Positions 12,760-26,900 of a stretch of 64,000 bases of DNA are shown here, one piece after another. This stretch comes from Ceratodon purpureus. Its lineage: Eukaryota; Streptophyta; Bryopsida; Pseudoditrichales; Ditrichaceae. The stretch is taken from NCBI GenBank assembly GCA_014871385.1, contig CM026426.1, positions 104,381,281 through 104,445,280 on the forward strand. The letters run 5' to 3'. Numbering within the stretch: the stretch's first letter is position 1; every line of letters starts with the position of its first letter. Under the pieces are notes generated by a model. It was not told the DNA's origin and did not search any database. It was given only the letters and a program-made list of their open reading frames with translations. The translations under genes were made by a program, and so were the position numbers.

Positions 12760-13278
12760 TCCAAACCCTAACCCTCGTGCCAAACTTTGAAGGTTTCTCT
12801 TTCGTTGCAAGCACACATACGCAAGCCAAAGAGGCGGCTATCTGGTACGTTCCACATGAAGGCCCCAACCTCACTCGCTCAGATCATCACACACTTAAAT
12901 CCTCATCAACGGCTCTACAATTCTGTAGAGCAAAAGTTTTCTTCCACAAGCACGTTAACCATGAAAGCAATATGCAAGCAGGGTCAAGATGTTCCTTCAC
13001 TAAGCTATTCTCTCGGCTATTGCATGAGACAAATGTACACACCAATGTTGCAACTTCTGAAATTCAAAAAACAACCAAAATCTTGCACCCGTCAACAGCA
13101 TCTTCAGTACCCAAATCAGGGGCATATTATGTGATGATTTGTGCTACAAATGTATATCTGCCCAAGGACAATGCGTGGTCAAATTCCTCAGCATCAAGTT
13201 CCTAGCAGCATCAACTCTCATATGCATTCATTAAGTACATGCAATGCACCACAACTTGTGCAGAGATCCTATCAGTAA

Positions 13279-13541
13279 GAGCATCCCCAGTGAGGCCTGA
13301 ACCGTAAACCTGTAATCGGAAAGATGTAGAAAGACGTGAATTGCGGTTCAGGCCAAGCCTATATTCGAGCTTGTAAGTTTGTAATTTACAGGTCGAAACC
13401 TCATTTTGGAAGGTTTTTTGGGGCAAACCTGTAAATCTGTAAACAGTTTTGGAATGTTTTGCTTCGGAAAGGCACTCAGGTTTGGAGAACGACGTTCTCA
13501 TAATTACAGGCTTACAGGTTTACAGCTCACTGGGGATGCTC
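13279..13541. mobile_element. Tourist-like MITE (PIF/Harbinger-derived)
   Basis: A 263-base element flanked by direct TAA repeats (13276-13278 and 13542-13544). It starts GAGCATCCCCAGTGAG and ends with the inverted form CTCACTGGGGATGCTC. The interior is itself partly inverted, with CTGTAAACC-like arms. The GAGCATCC terminus and the 3-base target site match the two full Harbinger elements at 29367 and 36205, which are plausible sources of transposase. Confidence 0.85.
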
Positions 13542-13943
13542 TAAGTTGTGCAATTCGTTCAGCCTCAGGCAACGCCACCGTTAAAAACTCTCAAGAGCCA
13601 CCCTCAAGTTACTAAAGAGGTTTGGACTTCAAGCTACAAAGTCAGCAACATATATTTGAGTGTTTCTATTCAGAGTTTTTTTTTAACAACTTCTACACAT
13701 AGCAGCCATCCTTTCCCCACTAGCCTGTTGCAATCGGAACATTTCAAGTTCCAATTTTTTGTTTTCCTTCGTTTTATTAAATTACCTTTTGGCATTATTA
13801 GTGCAGCTTCAATTCTCAACCATTCTATTTCAGCAGTCGTATGCAAGTTTATCCAATGAATCCATCAAATTCTTGTCAACCCCAGCCCGTTTAGCTCGTG
13901 TGGAATTAGTACCTTTCCCTAGGACCCCTAGTAAATTTGCTGC

Positions 13944-14523
13944 TCATGTTCGTGGAGTAGTGCCGTTGCTTTGCTCGTCAGCTCGAGTGGACGCTTCAGG
14001 ATCGTTGCATTGTGGTGAGTGCGCCCAAGATGGCTTGCCGTCTCTATTGATTTGGTTGCAAACATCTGTTGGACCGCTAGAAGTCTCCGTACCAGGCATA
14101 GGTACCCCTTGGTCCATTGCTCCTGGAACACCGTTGGCCTTCGCTATGAGACTAAGAATCTCGTCAATCTGATCATACCACTTGAATTTCGCACCGTCGT
14201 CCCGCACACCTGCACCTATTTGGTTTTGCAATTTCTTGGTCTTGCAACTTCTCCCACTTGTCTGATAAGGACTTCACCTTTTGACCAGACTCCTGAGGGA
14301 ACTGCACAATCAGCAGCTTCTGCACACGCTCCCACTGATACGATCGCATGGTGACCGTGTTGTGTGCCTCGACATGTTCCTTGCACTCTTCTAACAAAAA
14401 CCTCACAGCACCGTTGCTCCAATGCCTCTCTTGCACGACGACCGGAGCCTGTCCTGGAAGAGAAGGCGGTGGACCTGTTAGTATAGAGTTAACGTGAACA
14501 GAGGTAAAAGGAATGGAGGAGAG
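13944..14523 (-). pseudogene. Myb/SANT-like trihelix protein, frameshifted
   Basis: The minus-strand translation shows a trihelix-type DNA-binding domain: RHWSNGAVRFLLEECKEH, then SYQWERVQKLLIVQF and KVKSLSDKWEKLQDQ, with the spaced tryptophans typical of the fold. The continuation (GAKFKWYDQIDEIL...) is in another frame starting near 14231, so a single-base indel has broken the gene near 14235. The frame ends at 13944 after a Ser/Thr/Pro-rich tail. A CACTA-type foldback element sits immediately 5' (14527-14667). The upstream exons are not identified. Target genes and function are unknown. Confidence 0.6.
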
Positions 14524-14526
14524 TAG

Positions 14527-14667
14527 CACTAGTGGAAAGGGTGGACAACTACACCAAAGATGAATACCAAAAAGTGCCCAATTACACCAAAAATTTCAAA
14601 TTTTTGGTGTAATTGGGCACTTTTTGGTGTTCATCTTTGGTGTAGTTGTCCACCCTTTACACTAGTG
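14527..14667. mobile_element. CACTA-type foldback MITE
   Basis: A 141-base near-perfect hairpin. Both ends read CACTAGTG from the outside, followed by about 60 matching bases per arm. It is flanked by TAG/TAG (14524-14526 and 14668-14670). The 3-base duplication and CACTAGT ends place it in the CACTA group. Its transcript would fold into a long hairpin, a possible small-RNA source. Confidence 0.85.
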
Positions 14668-14670
14668 TAG

Positions 14671-15855
14671 AACAGACGACGTTGGAGCGGAATTTTGATA
14701 ACTCTGTGTCTCCATTGCAAAACCAAGTCAGCTCGCACCTCAAACTTCCAATTAAACATCCACTTTGTCACATCACCATCATGCAACTTCAAAGTCAATC
14801 ACCTGAACTTCACACTCACACCCCCACATGACCTCTCTCAACCTGCCAGATCTCCATCACAACAGCCACAATCTTACAATCTTTTGCATACCTAATCTAA
14901 GTTCGTGTAACACACCACACAAAGTTCAGCAATCAAGGAGACCAGCCAAGGTTAAACACTGCCTAAATTGGTACCAAAAGCATCATCAAATCAAATTTTG
15001 GATGGTGCATCAAATAAAACTCTAAGAAAACGATACAATAGAGCTACAGCTTCCAAAATTAAAGCACTATCTCCATTTATCCAAAAGCTTATAACCTGAG
15101 ATATAGTGGTTCAAAACACTAACACAATCTGATCGAACCTTACATAACAGCAGAGCAGAAGAGCAAAAGTAATAAAAAAAAAATACTCACTGGATTCAAA
15201 CAAATACCTTGTAAAACAAATCCGTGTCTTCTGCGTTCCACCTCTCCACATATGTTTGGTTTGAGTACAAACCGGACACCTATTTATCTTAATAGTGTCA
15301 AACCTATCTTACTCCACCCTGCAATAGAAACTTGTGTCCTCCTGAGTGCTGGCTTGAGCGCCCACAACCAGACTCTGTTGCCCATTAATAAGATGGACAT
15401 AGGGATTTAAGACAACATGAGTAGGCCTAGGTTATAAGCTCGTCGATAAATGGATTTCAAGCAAGAAAAACAAGAAGTGAAACCCTAATCAATTACAAAA
15501 CAAAAGTGGAGCACATATCGGTCTCTCAATTGCCTGTGCCCTCCAAATGATCTCCTTCATCGTCAGCTGCGAGGGATCCGGCTGGTTTGTCGAAGCAGCT
15601 GCTTGAAGCTGTGAACAAGCAAGGGCCAAAAGTACGGCACCAATTTTACGGCGCTAAGAACCAAAATTACATGGGTAGGAACTTACCTACGGGGTAAACG
15701 CTGCTGGCGAGGCGCTCCGGCGGCCCTCTTGCGGGGCGGGAGAAGTCCGCTCTAACCATGCTACTTTGGGATGAAACTCGTCAGCGGGCACCGGCGTCCC
15801 ATATTTCAGCTCCATGTGTGTCTGCCCAATTGATATGCCGAAGAGGCCATGTATA
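14671..15855. other. Spacer, no convincing gene
   Basis: Mixed-composition DNA. A short minus-strand open stretch at 15687-15812 ends next to a GTAAGT-type donor and could be an exon of the neighbouring broken trihelix gene, but I find no homology to support it. Confidence 0.35.
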
Positions 15856-16306
15856 CAGTCTAACCTTGATAATATCACACCATCCGTTTCACCATAAAGT
15901 GTGATATAAACAAGGTGTGACATATTTGATAATGTCACATTTTGAAGATTTGTGCATAATGTGATAGTATCAAGGTTAGAGTATAGCCAAATACATACAA
16001 TCTGTTCATTCATACAATTGTCCATCCATACAATCTGTCCATCCATAAACTCCATTCATCCATACAATCTGTCCATCCATAAACTCCATTCATCCATACA
16101 ATCTGTCCATCCAACCATCACATACATCCATCCGTATTTGATATTATCACATTTACACTACGGATTTTGGAAATATATAGTGACATTATCAAGGGTGACA
16201 GGGATAATAACGAGGGAGTTTTACACTAGGAAAATCGGTTTCAAACTTTTCGGTGACAATATCAAGGTGTTCTATTAACAAGGGTGACATTATCAAGGTT
16301 AGACTG
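15856..16306. mobile_element. pogo/Emigrant-like MITE
   Basis: A 451-base element flanked by TA. It starts CAGTCTAACCTTGATAAT and ends with the inverse (ATTATCAAGGTTAGACTG). The CAGT start with an AACC block and TA target is typical of pogo-type Tc1/mariner MITEs. Internal inverted copies of the same motif occur near 15925 and 15965, and a CATCCATA-type tandem repeat sits in the middle. Confidence 0.75.
16010..16128. repeat. CATCCATACAATCTGT tandem repeat
   Basis: Two and a half copies of a roughly 34-base unit built from CATCCATA and ACAATCTGT modules, inside the pogo-like MITE. Confidence 0.7.
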
Positions 16307-16308
16307 TA

Positions 16309-19300
16309 CCGGCAAATCACAACACTTTCTTTTCCGCGTTTAACTGGCGTGCTCTGCAGTCCACTCCAGGGAGTTGTTTTTACCCTTCCTAGGGATAAGC
16401 CGGATGGAAAACAGACCGCAAAACAAATGAGGCCAATTTTTTATCCTATCCGGACGTGGTTCATTATTCATCATGTCTGGTAAAATGGAATCTGTGAATC
16501 AATGATCGTTCCTGCACCCGTTTCAGCTACCCCAGGTATTATACCAATATCAACTATTAGGCTAGGAGACCTTAGACTACGAACGACGGGATGATGTGAA
16601 ACATGAGTTAGATATGGGATATACTACTGTAGCATTGTAGGTGTTGTTGCAATTTCATAATATATCAGTTTGAGAAATGTCCAAGTAATGCCGTTAACTA
16701 CTCCATTCTATTTTTTTCTTAAGTTCGCAAAATGCTACAATAGGATGCCGAAACATCCTCACGAAGAAAGAAATAGAAAAACAAGACAACTAGATGTTCC
16801 AAAAATTCAGATTGTCTTTCAGAGCCAAATGAGCTGTAGAACTGTCATATGGTAAAGGGCCCTATCATTGCCCCAACACCTATTGCTGCACACTTTAGTT
16901 CTATAATATTTATCAATAGCTTGATGCTATGTTTTATTTTTTTCATTTTTTTTTTAACCTCAAATTAAAGTACAAATTTTAGAACATTCTCAACTCCATG
17001 GAACTTCCAATTTATTTCATGATCTGTCATTTTAATTTCTAGTTAATTTCTAAATTTTGATACTTTTATATATAAATATTTATATTTTATTTCAATTTTT
17101 GATTCATTCTATTAGATGTTATATTATCTTACATCTAGCTTCTAATTATTCATATTTTTCCTTTTTTTACATATAAATTTCTTCATTGCATTCAATTCTT
17201 GTTATAGTTTTCTATTTTTCATTTGAAAGATGGACCTAAAATTGGATGTAGACTACAATCAAATACATTTGCAGAATTTGTAGAGGCACTTGTTTAAAAT
17301 GGAGGTATTAATCCAAGACTATTCTAAAAGACATTATTTTAAAATTGATCTTTGTTGAATTTTAATAAAAGAGTAAGAATGTTGTTGATCCTCTTATCAT
17401 TTCAATTCATAATCAATTTGAAAACAACAATGTACGTTTTTATGCAATTACATATTTTGTCTTCCTCAATAGCTCTTCCAAAATTTTCTCATAGAAATTT
17501 GAGCTATCTTTGTCTTTTACATATTTCATTGAAATCTTTTAATTATTGTGCATATTCAATCTCAATAAACCATTTTATAAGTACCATCTTGTAGAATTTT
17601 AGTTTTTAAGTTAATAATGTATAATCCATTTACCATCAAAGATCTTTATTCATTTAATATAATGCTTCATCTAGATGAGGATACCCAAAACCATGTAATA
17701 ATTCCTTTGACATATATGAAATCAATAATTTATCAAAACTAATAACATGAAAATATACCTTACAAGATAAGAAGTTCATGTTGAGTGAAGAATATTCAAT
17801 CTAAGACTATTTGTTTTCTTCATCCTTAATGATCTACTAAGACTGTTATAGACGCAAGGTACAATGAATGTAAACACAATAAAATAACCTACTTAAATGT
17901 TTTCTCTATGAATGGTCAAGTAGCATCCACTAAACCAACAAAATAATTACATGTCATACAAGGCAATTTGAACCTTGTCCTTTCAAATCTTGTAATTTTT
18001 ACAGTAGCAAAAAATTATCTATAACAAATTGCACAGCATATCATTGGCAATGAAATTCAAGCACATTAAAGTAGTCATTGAAATTACACTTTTATACACT
18101 TGTGATGCCATAAGTTTAGTCACAGACAACAACACAATATTATAAATGTAAAGTTATTCTCACGACAATGTAATGTAATGTAATTTAATTTATATATATA
18201 TATATATATAAAATACTAAAGTTTCTAATTCCATTCTTTTCTAGCCTTCTTTCATACACATTGAACATAAGTGTATCTATTATAATTTGTTACACAAGCT
18301 AGATATTGTGTACAGTATGTAAAGTTTCAACAATGAACTAAATTAAAATAGTGAAGTTGTTCCACAAACAAAGGATTAATATAACAAAACATTCTCAAAA
18401 GTACAACAAGACAATGATAAAATCGAGTACAATAAAAAAAAAATCAAAACAATAAGAAAATGCAACTAATAGTTTTTGAATTCTCCATTCAAAAGTAGGC
18501 GATTTCATGGTGCAAAGTGGTGAAGCTAAAAATTTGGCAACCGTATGAAAAGGTGGTGTTTTAAAAAAAAATCATTTGGAATATGGAGTGTTTTAAATTT
18601 TGGAGCAACGTTACGTAGTCTACAAGTGTTGAGAATTGTTAATTTCAATCTTAGAAATTGTGGTGCTTTTGATATCATCCACATTTTAGTTGTACTCACA
18701 TTTAATTTTCTAAGTTTAAATAGAGTATGTCAAAAAGTCACGAATTTTTCCTAACTAGCAGCTGTTGTCCCTCATTATGACCACACCAAAGTGTGATCTT
18801 GTCCACATCATTATCATTATAAATACTATGATATACTACGATGATTTTGGAAAGCACAAAGTATAACTTAGGCTATAGAATGTCACAAGCATTCACTAAT
18901 GGAAAGCTCTCAAAATATTTTGATCTTTGAAAATATATTCAAATAATTAACATAGCCGTTTAAAAAGATTCTCTCACAAACAAGAAAAGTAGATGTCAAA
19001 GTATTGAAGCCATTTCTATACAATATTTATATCACCTTGGGAGGTGATAATTCAAAATACATAACACTGTATTTTCTACCAATAAAGCGAATTACGCAAG
19101 TGATTTTTGTGATTAGGTTTATTCAAAATAAAAGTATCAAGATATAAATAAAATAAACTTAGTGGCAAAATTAAACTTTACTTAACAATTTCATTTTTGC
19201 CTACAAATTTTGAAAGCGTAGGAACTACCAAAATCATCATTTGTGACAACATTTTCACCATACCTTATCACAAATTAGCCCACTTTAAAATTTACTAAGT

Positions 19301-20823
19301 ACAGAGGCTTGTAAACTCATAAACAGAAAGTGTATGTTAATGCACAAAGCTAGTATGATGCCGGTAATCCTATATACTCTGTAATCGTCATTGTAGAAGT
19401 TTTGTAGATTTAAAATGCAATTGTTAAGAGATAGAAATTTGATTTTCATTTATTTCCTGGTAAGAGGGTTCTTTCTTCCACTAACACCTCTTCAAGCAGA
19501 ATTAAGGATATTTTGGCGGTTTTTAATTTATCTTTTGAACAATAAAAAGAAGGAAAAGCAGAAGATGGACATACAGTGCATTTAAATTTCTTTTGGACTT
19601 TTTAAAAAAAATCGCTTTCTTTTTGCAAAAATGATCAAACGAGTTTCATACTTATTACTTCATTTGAGGTAATCTAAAATTAAGGACTTTAAAATTTTGG
19701 CCTTCAAACCAATTTGAATAGGGTGATTTTTCTTTGAAATAACTATATTATAACTACGATAAGAATAAGAGCAATTATATTAAAGATGTAAATTTATTAT
19801 CATTAGACACATAATATTAAAAAAGTCAAATTTTTAATATCAAGAAGGTATTTCATTTTCATTTTTTTCTTCTACTAAAAAAAATGATGAAAGAAAGATA
19901 CGCAATGATAAACATCTCTAAATTATGAAGCAGCCTTACAGTTGTTTCACATCTATTATAGAATTTGATATGGAAATAATAAGTTACTTGTAACTTTTGA
20001 AATTTTAGTTTGACTTTTTTGAAAATTCGTTGAATTTTAGCAAAAAAAAAAAGGACTAAAATAATCTTAAATGGCTTAGATATAATAAAATATCACAAAA
20101 ACAAATTCATTTCAATTTATCAATGTGAAATTTTGAAGCATTAGATTTATGTTAGACTACTAAAAAGATGAAAGATACAATATATTTTAACAATGATGCA
20201 AAATATTGAGACGTAAAACATTTAAATACATATCTTTAATATATAGTAAAATTTGATTTATTAAATCTTGTCAAAAAGATTAATTTGTTGAATTCATTTG
20301 ATCAACTATAAAACCCAATTAATATATTATCTAACAAATTAAATACGTAATAATTTAATAGATTTAAAAGTATAAATTGTAGAATTGTTGTTGTAAAATG
20401 TTTTTTGAATGCACTTTGTTTTAAGATTTCTTGAATAAGTTTAATACTATAAGTTCATCAATATCACAAAGTTTTGTTATCTCCAACCAAAATGTTAACT
20501 ATCAGGTTGATCACATACATTTATTCCCATTATATTCACATGATATGAATTTATAGAAATAGAAAGATTGTCTTTCATTTATCTTTTATAAAGTAAATTT
20601 TAAAATCTATATAAATCATACTTAAAGCATCATGCATGTATACAAAAATTCTAATATAGGTGTTAAGTTGACTTTTGAAAGTATATTCTTAACCTTGTTG
20701 TTTGATGAAGTGATTGAATCAATTACATTTTAACTTAATATGAAATATAAAATATTTTTTGTATAATATTTTAATGTAACATGTGTTTCTTCATTTACAT
20801 ATATAAAAGAATTTGACTTGTAG
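16309..20823. other. AT-rich DNA, probably intron of the dynein gene
   Basis: Very AT-rich sequence without recognisable coding exons. It precedes the first visible dynein exon and is probably intronic, but the upstream exon that should carry the AAA3 Walker A loop was not found, so the gene's extent to the left is unknown. A (TA)n run lies at 18189-18211. Confidence 0.45.
18189..18211. repeat. (TA)n microsatellite
   Basis: About eleven TA dinucleotides in AT-rich DNA. Confidence 0.85.
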
Positions 20824-20934
20824 GAAGGTATTGAAGGACGTTTAGAAAAACGAACAAAAGGCGTATTTGCTCCACCAGGAGGAAAATTTCTCATTTGTTT
20901 CCTTGATGATGTTAATATGCCTAAGAAAAGTGTG
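20824..20934 (+). CDS. Dynein heavy chain exon: AAA3 Walker B
   Basis: 37 codons, phase 0 at both ends. It starts after TTGTAG and ends before GTATGC. It encodes EGIEGRLEKRTKGVFAPPGG, then KFLICFLDDVNMP, in which DD is the Walker B acidic pair of the third AAA module. Confidence 0.9.
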
Positions 20935-23900
20935 GTATGCCATCATAGATACATTAAAATAAATTGAACAACTCATTCAAATTTAAATAGGATAAGCTTT
21001 GTAGTAATTGATAACTATTACATTAAATTTAAATTGCTTGTACTTTCTTAGTTCTATAATTTCAAACCATAAAACTCTACTTTTATTCAATTATTAGTTT
21101 GGTTTTATGCCACCATTGGAGCTATTGAAATTATGGATGGACAATGGATTTTGGTATGATCGATTAAAGCAAGAAGTTAAAAAAATTCTCAACATGCAAC
21201 TTCTTTGTGCCATGGCTCCCCCTGGTGGTGGACGAAATCGAATCTCACAACGAATTCAAGCATGTTTTTCATTGGTAATGAAATATAACTAATTTTAAAA
21301 AAAATTAAAAATTTAAAAAAATTAAAACGATTTATCATTAAAATCATTGACTTCAGTAAGCATTTGGAACAATGAAATATATCTTGATAAATACTCTGAA
21401 ACATGCAATGAAAGATTCAAAATATGATCCAACATCATAAAGTTTAAAATTTGAAGTATTAATAGAAATGGTAATGTCAATTGGTAATGCAGCTGAATAT
21501 TACTGCTCCAAGTGATAAGCAAATGAAGCGTATATTTGGAGCAATTTTGAATGCAAAATTGGTTGATTTTGAAGATGAAGTGCGTCTTTTAGGAGATAGT
21601 TTGATGCTTGTTTGTGTAGGAGTATATCAAGAGATTGTGAAAGAACTATTACCAACACCAAGTAAAAGTCATTATGTATTTAATATGCGTGATCTGGCAA
21701 AGGTATTTCGCACACCAGAAACATCAAGAACATTTGCATGTTTCAAATTTCTCAATTTAAAAAAGATATATCTTTTGTCAAAGTAGTTCTTTTAGAATTG
21801 TTTCAAAGTACGTCAAACAGAAGTATGAAATTTACATCACTATTGTTAGCATTTAAGGGAGGAAAATGTAAGATTAAACATGCCATTTTAAGTTGTTTCA
21901 TTTAAATTAAGTTTGATAAATTCTATTTTTTCAATAAATATAAAGATGCACAATAGGTAGAATTTATTTTCTAGATCAAAGCATTTGGTTCAAAGACATC
22001 ATTTTAAATTTAAAAGGTTTCATACTTTATAGGTCTTATATAGATCATTCAAAATTTACTTATTTTCAAGCCAATTATTTAATAATATGTAGTTCAATAG
22101 TCGAAATAATTATCTTAGTATCTGTTTTTTAAATCTTAAATGTGTAATATTCTGTTGTTTAGTATATTTAGAATTCAAAACCATGTTTAAAAATATGATC
22201 TTTGCCATTTTTAGCAAAAGATGTATATGTGGTTTGCACTTGTGATCTTTTTAATAAGTATTTTAATTAAATATTCTCATTTTGATAATGGTTGGCTTGA
22301 TTAAAAACAAACATTGTTATTTTCTCTTGCACATGGATGGTAATGATTGAAAGAATTTACAAAATACTATAATACATGTGAAATCTTTTAAATTTGCAAT
22401 GTAAAGAGAAAAATTTCTAATAAAATTATCTATTTTCAATTTGAAGGTATAATTTAAGAGGTATAAGAAGTTATAAGAAGAAATTATGTAGTTTCATAAA
22501 TTATTTCTAAACTGTATTGGTTTTATTTTTAAAGAAGAACATTTTTACATTGCAATTTACACAATCCTTTCAAGCAATGATTTTCTTAACCTATTCATTA
22601 GATTTCAAAATAGAAAAAATTAAAAATTTACCTAGTTGCAAAAAATGCCATAACAAACCTTGTCAAGCCATAATGTCAAAAGAGCGATAGACTTTCTTCA
22701 ATACATCCAACATTAGTATATGGTTATTAGTAAATTAAAAAATAAAAATATAAGTATATTAAAATGCAAAAAATAAAAGAATAAAAGGAATCAAATTTAT
22801 TTCAAAGAAACTAAAATAAAGATATGAAAAATAAAAATAAAGGTAGAAACTTGAAAATCTAAAATTTAAATTAAAGCCATTTAATAACACCTTCTGAACG
22901 TCCCTTCCCCCTCTAAAAAGTGGGCTATTGAATTTGAATTAAAATAGACAAAATTGTTTAAGTTTTATAAAAAAACATGACTTTTTTTGTTACAAGGATC
23001 AAAGGTAATGTGTAGCTTGCAGAAATTAAATGGTGAGTAGGGCTTGAGTGGCACATGTTGGAGTTGATAAATGGCTTAGAATTAAAGAAAACAAGTTTAC
23101 ATAGAGAGGTTAGATAGAGAATGGTTCCAAAGCAACTAAATAAAATTGAGAAAATGAACGAAATTTCAAAATTGATAATGAGTTTTGTATGAAAAAGAAG
23201 ATGAATGGACAACAATTGGTCTTTAGATGGATCGACACTAGAATATATGGACATGGATGAAATTTAATATTCTAAATTGTATTAATTACTCTCATACTTA
23301 ATATTATATGATTGTTTGGCTGAATGTAGTTTCAACGATACCACTCAATTGATTAGAGGGATTGTCATATTAACAGACCTAATGACATTGTATCCAAGAA
23401 AAAATTACAAGAGATGGATACTTACAAAAAAAAATACATTTTTTGAATTTTATATGCAATGTAGATAAGTAAACGTATATTAAAGATAGATCCACTATAA
23501 GTTTGCATTCTAAACCAGTTTAAGTACTTATGTTAAGCAAGATATTGTAAGTGAAAGCTAAATGTGAGCTTAGAGAGTAGACAATGGCAATTTGATAAAG
23601 AAAAAATGTAAGAATAGTGAATATGATAATTCACGTGGGATTATAGATTTTCTACATAGAGGTATGACCAAAATATCATTCCTAGATAAAAAATAATGCA
23701 CAAAGTCAAAATCAATAGTTCTATATTTTGATTTATTTTAGTTAGTATCTTTTTCAGATACTCTAGACTTACTTGTAAGTTTTAAACCATTATTCTAATT
23801 GAAATATTTATTGTACCATTATGTTTAGGATGCTAAAATCAACATATATAGTTTTACATGACCTCTAAAGTAAGTCACAAGCTTTTTTTGGGAGCTTTTA

Positions 23901-26900
23901 AACGATTGAAGATTTTATGCTCATCACATTTAATCAATGAAGTTTTAGATGAACCATTATCATCAATGGTTTCAAAATGCATAAGACTTTGTTGCATGTT
24001 TCATGTTTTAATTGTCATTTGATAAAAAGTAGAGCACATCACAAATTCAAAAGTAGTCACTTATGACTCTATTACAACTTATATTTGTAAGTTCTTCTTC
24101 ACTAAGATATTCTTGCATAGTCAATGGTTTTGTAGGTGATCAAAGGCAATATTTTGAAATCATGTAATAATTTTTTTATTTTTTACTAATCTATAAGCCT
24201 CTTGTTTGGATATTTAAATTTAAATTAGTATAATTAAAAAAAATTAGACTATTGCTAAACTTTAGACTTATTGTTTTAACATTTATAATGTTTGAATTCT
24301 TTTTTGGTACATAATTAATTGCTAGAGGATTCTTCAATACTAAAATACTCTCAAATTTTCACCTCGTTGGTTGATTACCACATCATTTATTAGTTGATAA
24401 TTTTCAACTTTGGATAAATATTAGATTGTGTTGCATGTAAATTCAGTTGATGAATTTTTACATGCCTGTCTTTTTGTGTTTAAGTACCAATGACTTGAAT
24501 TAAGCTTAGTGAATGACGTTTATTCCTACTTGTGCATTCCATGCTTGTGACTACAATTGATTTTTTTTTAACCATAATATCCATATCTGTAGTGTTGTTG
24601 GCCTTACACTAAGTTGAAAAAACCTCAAAGTCATGGTTGGGAAGTTAAAATGTGTTACAAATAATTTTTTCATCATTCCAAAATATTGAATTGAATGGGT
24701 TGCTTTGTGCAAAAAAACTAAATGTTTAATCCCTAGGAACTCTTTTATTTTTATTAAGTTGTACATTCCTTAGGTATTTTTGTTTATATGACACATTACA
24801 TTTTATGCATAGATGCTATACGGGAACACGATAAAGATGTCGCCCATATAGAGATTAAGTGGTTGCAAGAATAGAGCAAAGTGATTTTTGCCAATCTTAT
24901 GCACCAAAAGAGAATGATCCAAAATCAACAAGGTTTGTAGTGTTATTCAATATGTATGATGAGACATCTAGCAAAAATATTCTTGTTTTGGAATACCTCG
25001 GCATTGACTTCTACTTTAAAAAAAAAAATCAAATGTGACATATTTCTCTTTATTTTTTGATTGTTTAAAATTAAGATGGAAAGGATATGCCTTTATTTTA
25101 CATGTCTTATAACAAAGATTAAAAATAGATCGATGAAAGGGTTGTGTAGGAATTGACACAAATTTTTGTTTTTGCATCTACTCGCAAATCAAAATTCTAT
25201 TTGATTTTCATTAATTACCACCAGACAATGTTGAATTCAATCAAGGAGGTGGTTGACAAGGATGTCCAAGGCTGGATATTAAAGGAAGGAGAGGGTATAA
25301 GGGATGGAAGGATCTTATTATGTTATTTTCAGGTTATGAAAGCTTAAAGTAGAGATATTCTAAATTGTACTTTTATCTTTTGAAAGGAGAAAGTATATAG
25401 AGCTTTTTGTGTTTTGATGCGTCGTTCAAAAGATAATAATTTTGATGAGAATTTGAAAAAATAATGGGTGTTTGTTTGATTATTGTGGCATTGATACCAC
25501 ATAGAACCACATTGAGTTTATGTAAATGATTCTTTTGTACAAGGCAAAGGGAATCATTTCCTAAGGAATCTCATAGTTGCTATCATTGGTAGTGTGGCAC
25601 ATAGAATTGGAGGTGAAGGGACCCATTTTCAAATAATGCAAGATAATGACAAAGTAATTTTAAAGATAATGAAATATTGTGATCTTTGTTCAAATTTATA
25701 TAAATCTTACATGTTTCATTTATTCCTTTTGCCATAGAATTTGGAAGAAGAAGAAGAACTCCGGCCCCGGAGGAACCAACGTGAATATGGGTGTTTATTC
25801 ATTCGATTCACTAATTCGATGGCCGCTGGACAAAGGATAATGAATCTAGAGCTACTCCCCCCTTTCGAAGATAAATACTTTTCTACACTAAGTGCCTCTA
25901 TACTAAGTGCCTTGAAGACAACCGACATGTCATCCCCCCTAAGGTTTTTTTGGGTACCCATACAACAAGATCTCAAGACCCCCTACCATAGTTGGGTGGA
26001 CTATGGTAGTAAGCACCACATTGGCATATGTATTCGAACTCACAACCACCTCGATGGTGTGCCATGACTCAAACCTCGATGGTGTGCCATGACTCAAATC
26101 ATTCTCTTAATAACTCAGGATGAGTGGAGTTGCATTCAAAGAGTATGAGCACAAACAAATTGCGCAATGATGCACTGGTACGCACAATAGATGCTTTTAC
26201 TAAGCACTAGATCCACTCTCCGTTGTCCTGTAATAAGCCTAAAGCATTACATGCATCTTTAAAGGTTCCGTGTACTACTCTCTTCAGTGCCCGTAGATCT
26301 TCAAAAGAGCCAGGCCCATCAATAATTGTTAGAAGGAGTCGTAGGTAAAATCGCTTATGTTCTGCTGGTCTTGTAATATACAACCTACCAATCACAAAGC
26401 TCTTTTTACGGATCTTCCATGTATTATTCTATTTTCTCTAAACATAATGTTGAGTAAACTCTTGATAGGTCAATTGATGTGTACTTTATTGTAGTGCACA
26501 TCGTAAAAAACTCTGTCAATCTAGTTCTTTGAACTTAGCCACGATTCAAAATAGCAAGAGGATTCAACATGGCCATTGTTCATTGTTAATTGCTCAAGCT
26601 TCACGCCTAACAGAACGCCATGTCTATATCTCTCTTTATCTTCTCTCTCTCCTTCCCCTCCGCACTCCTGCATCCAAACCCGCTACAAGGCTCCAAAGCA
26701 AACATCCATCTCCACCCTGCGTACAATTATACTAGAGAATCTACGTCTTCCAAGTCCTTGACGGATTCCAACGCAGAGCGGTTGAGTGAGACAAGCTGAG
26801 TTGTGTTGTATATTAGATATCATCAAATGAACATTAATGGTAGAGATATTTGTATCTAAAGCTGTAATGAACAACAATGACTGTTTTAATGAATTTGAAT

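Noticed and set aside
15687..15812. Minus-strand exon ending next to a GTAAGT-type site
   Set aside because: The frame ends in a stop at the splice site and there is no homology; left as a note only.
16670..16855. Candidate upstream dynein exon
   Set aside because: Lacks the AAA3 Walker A and the residues expected before EGIEGRLEKR.
25716..26067. Overlapping plus- and minus-strand frames
   Set aside because: No homology and mutually overlapping; lies in the dynein intron.
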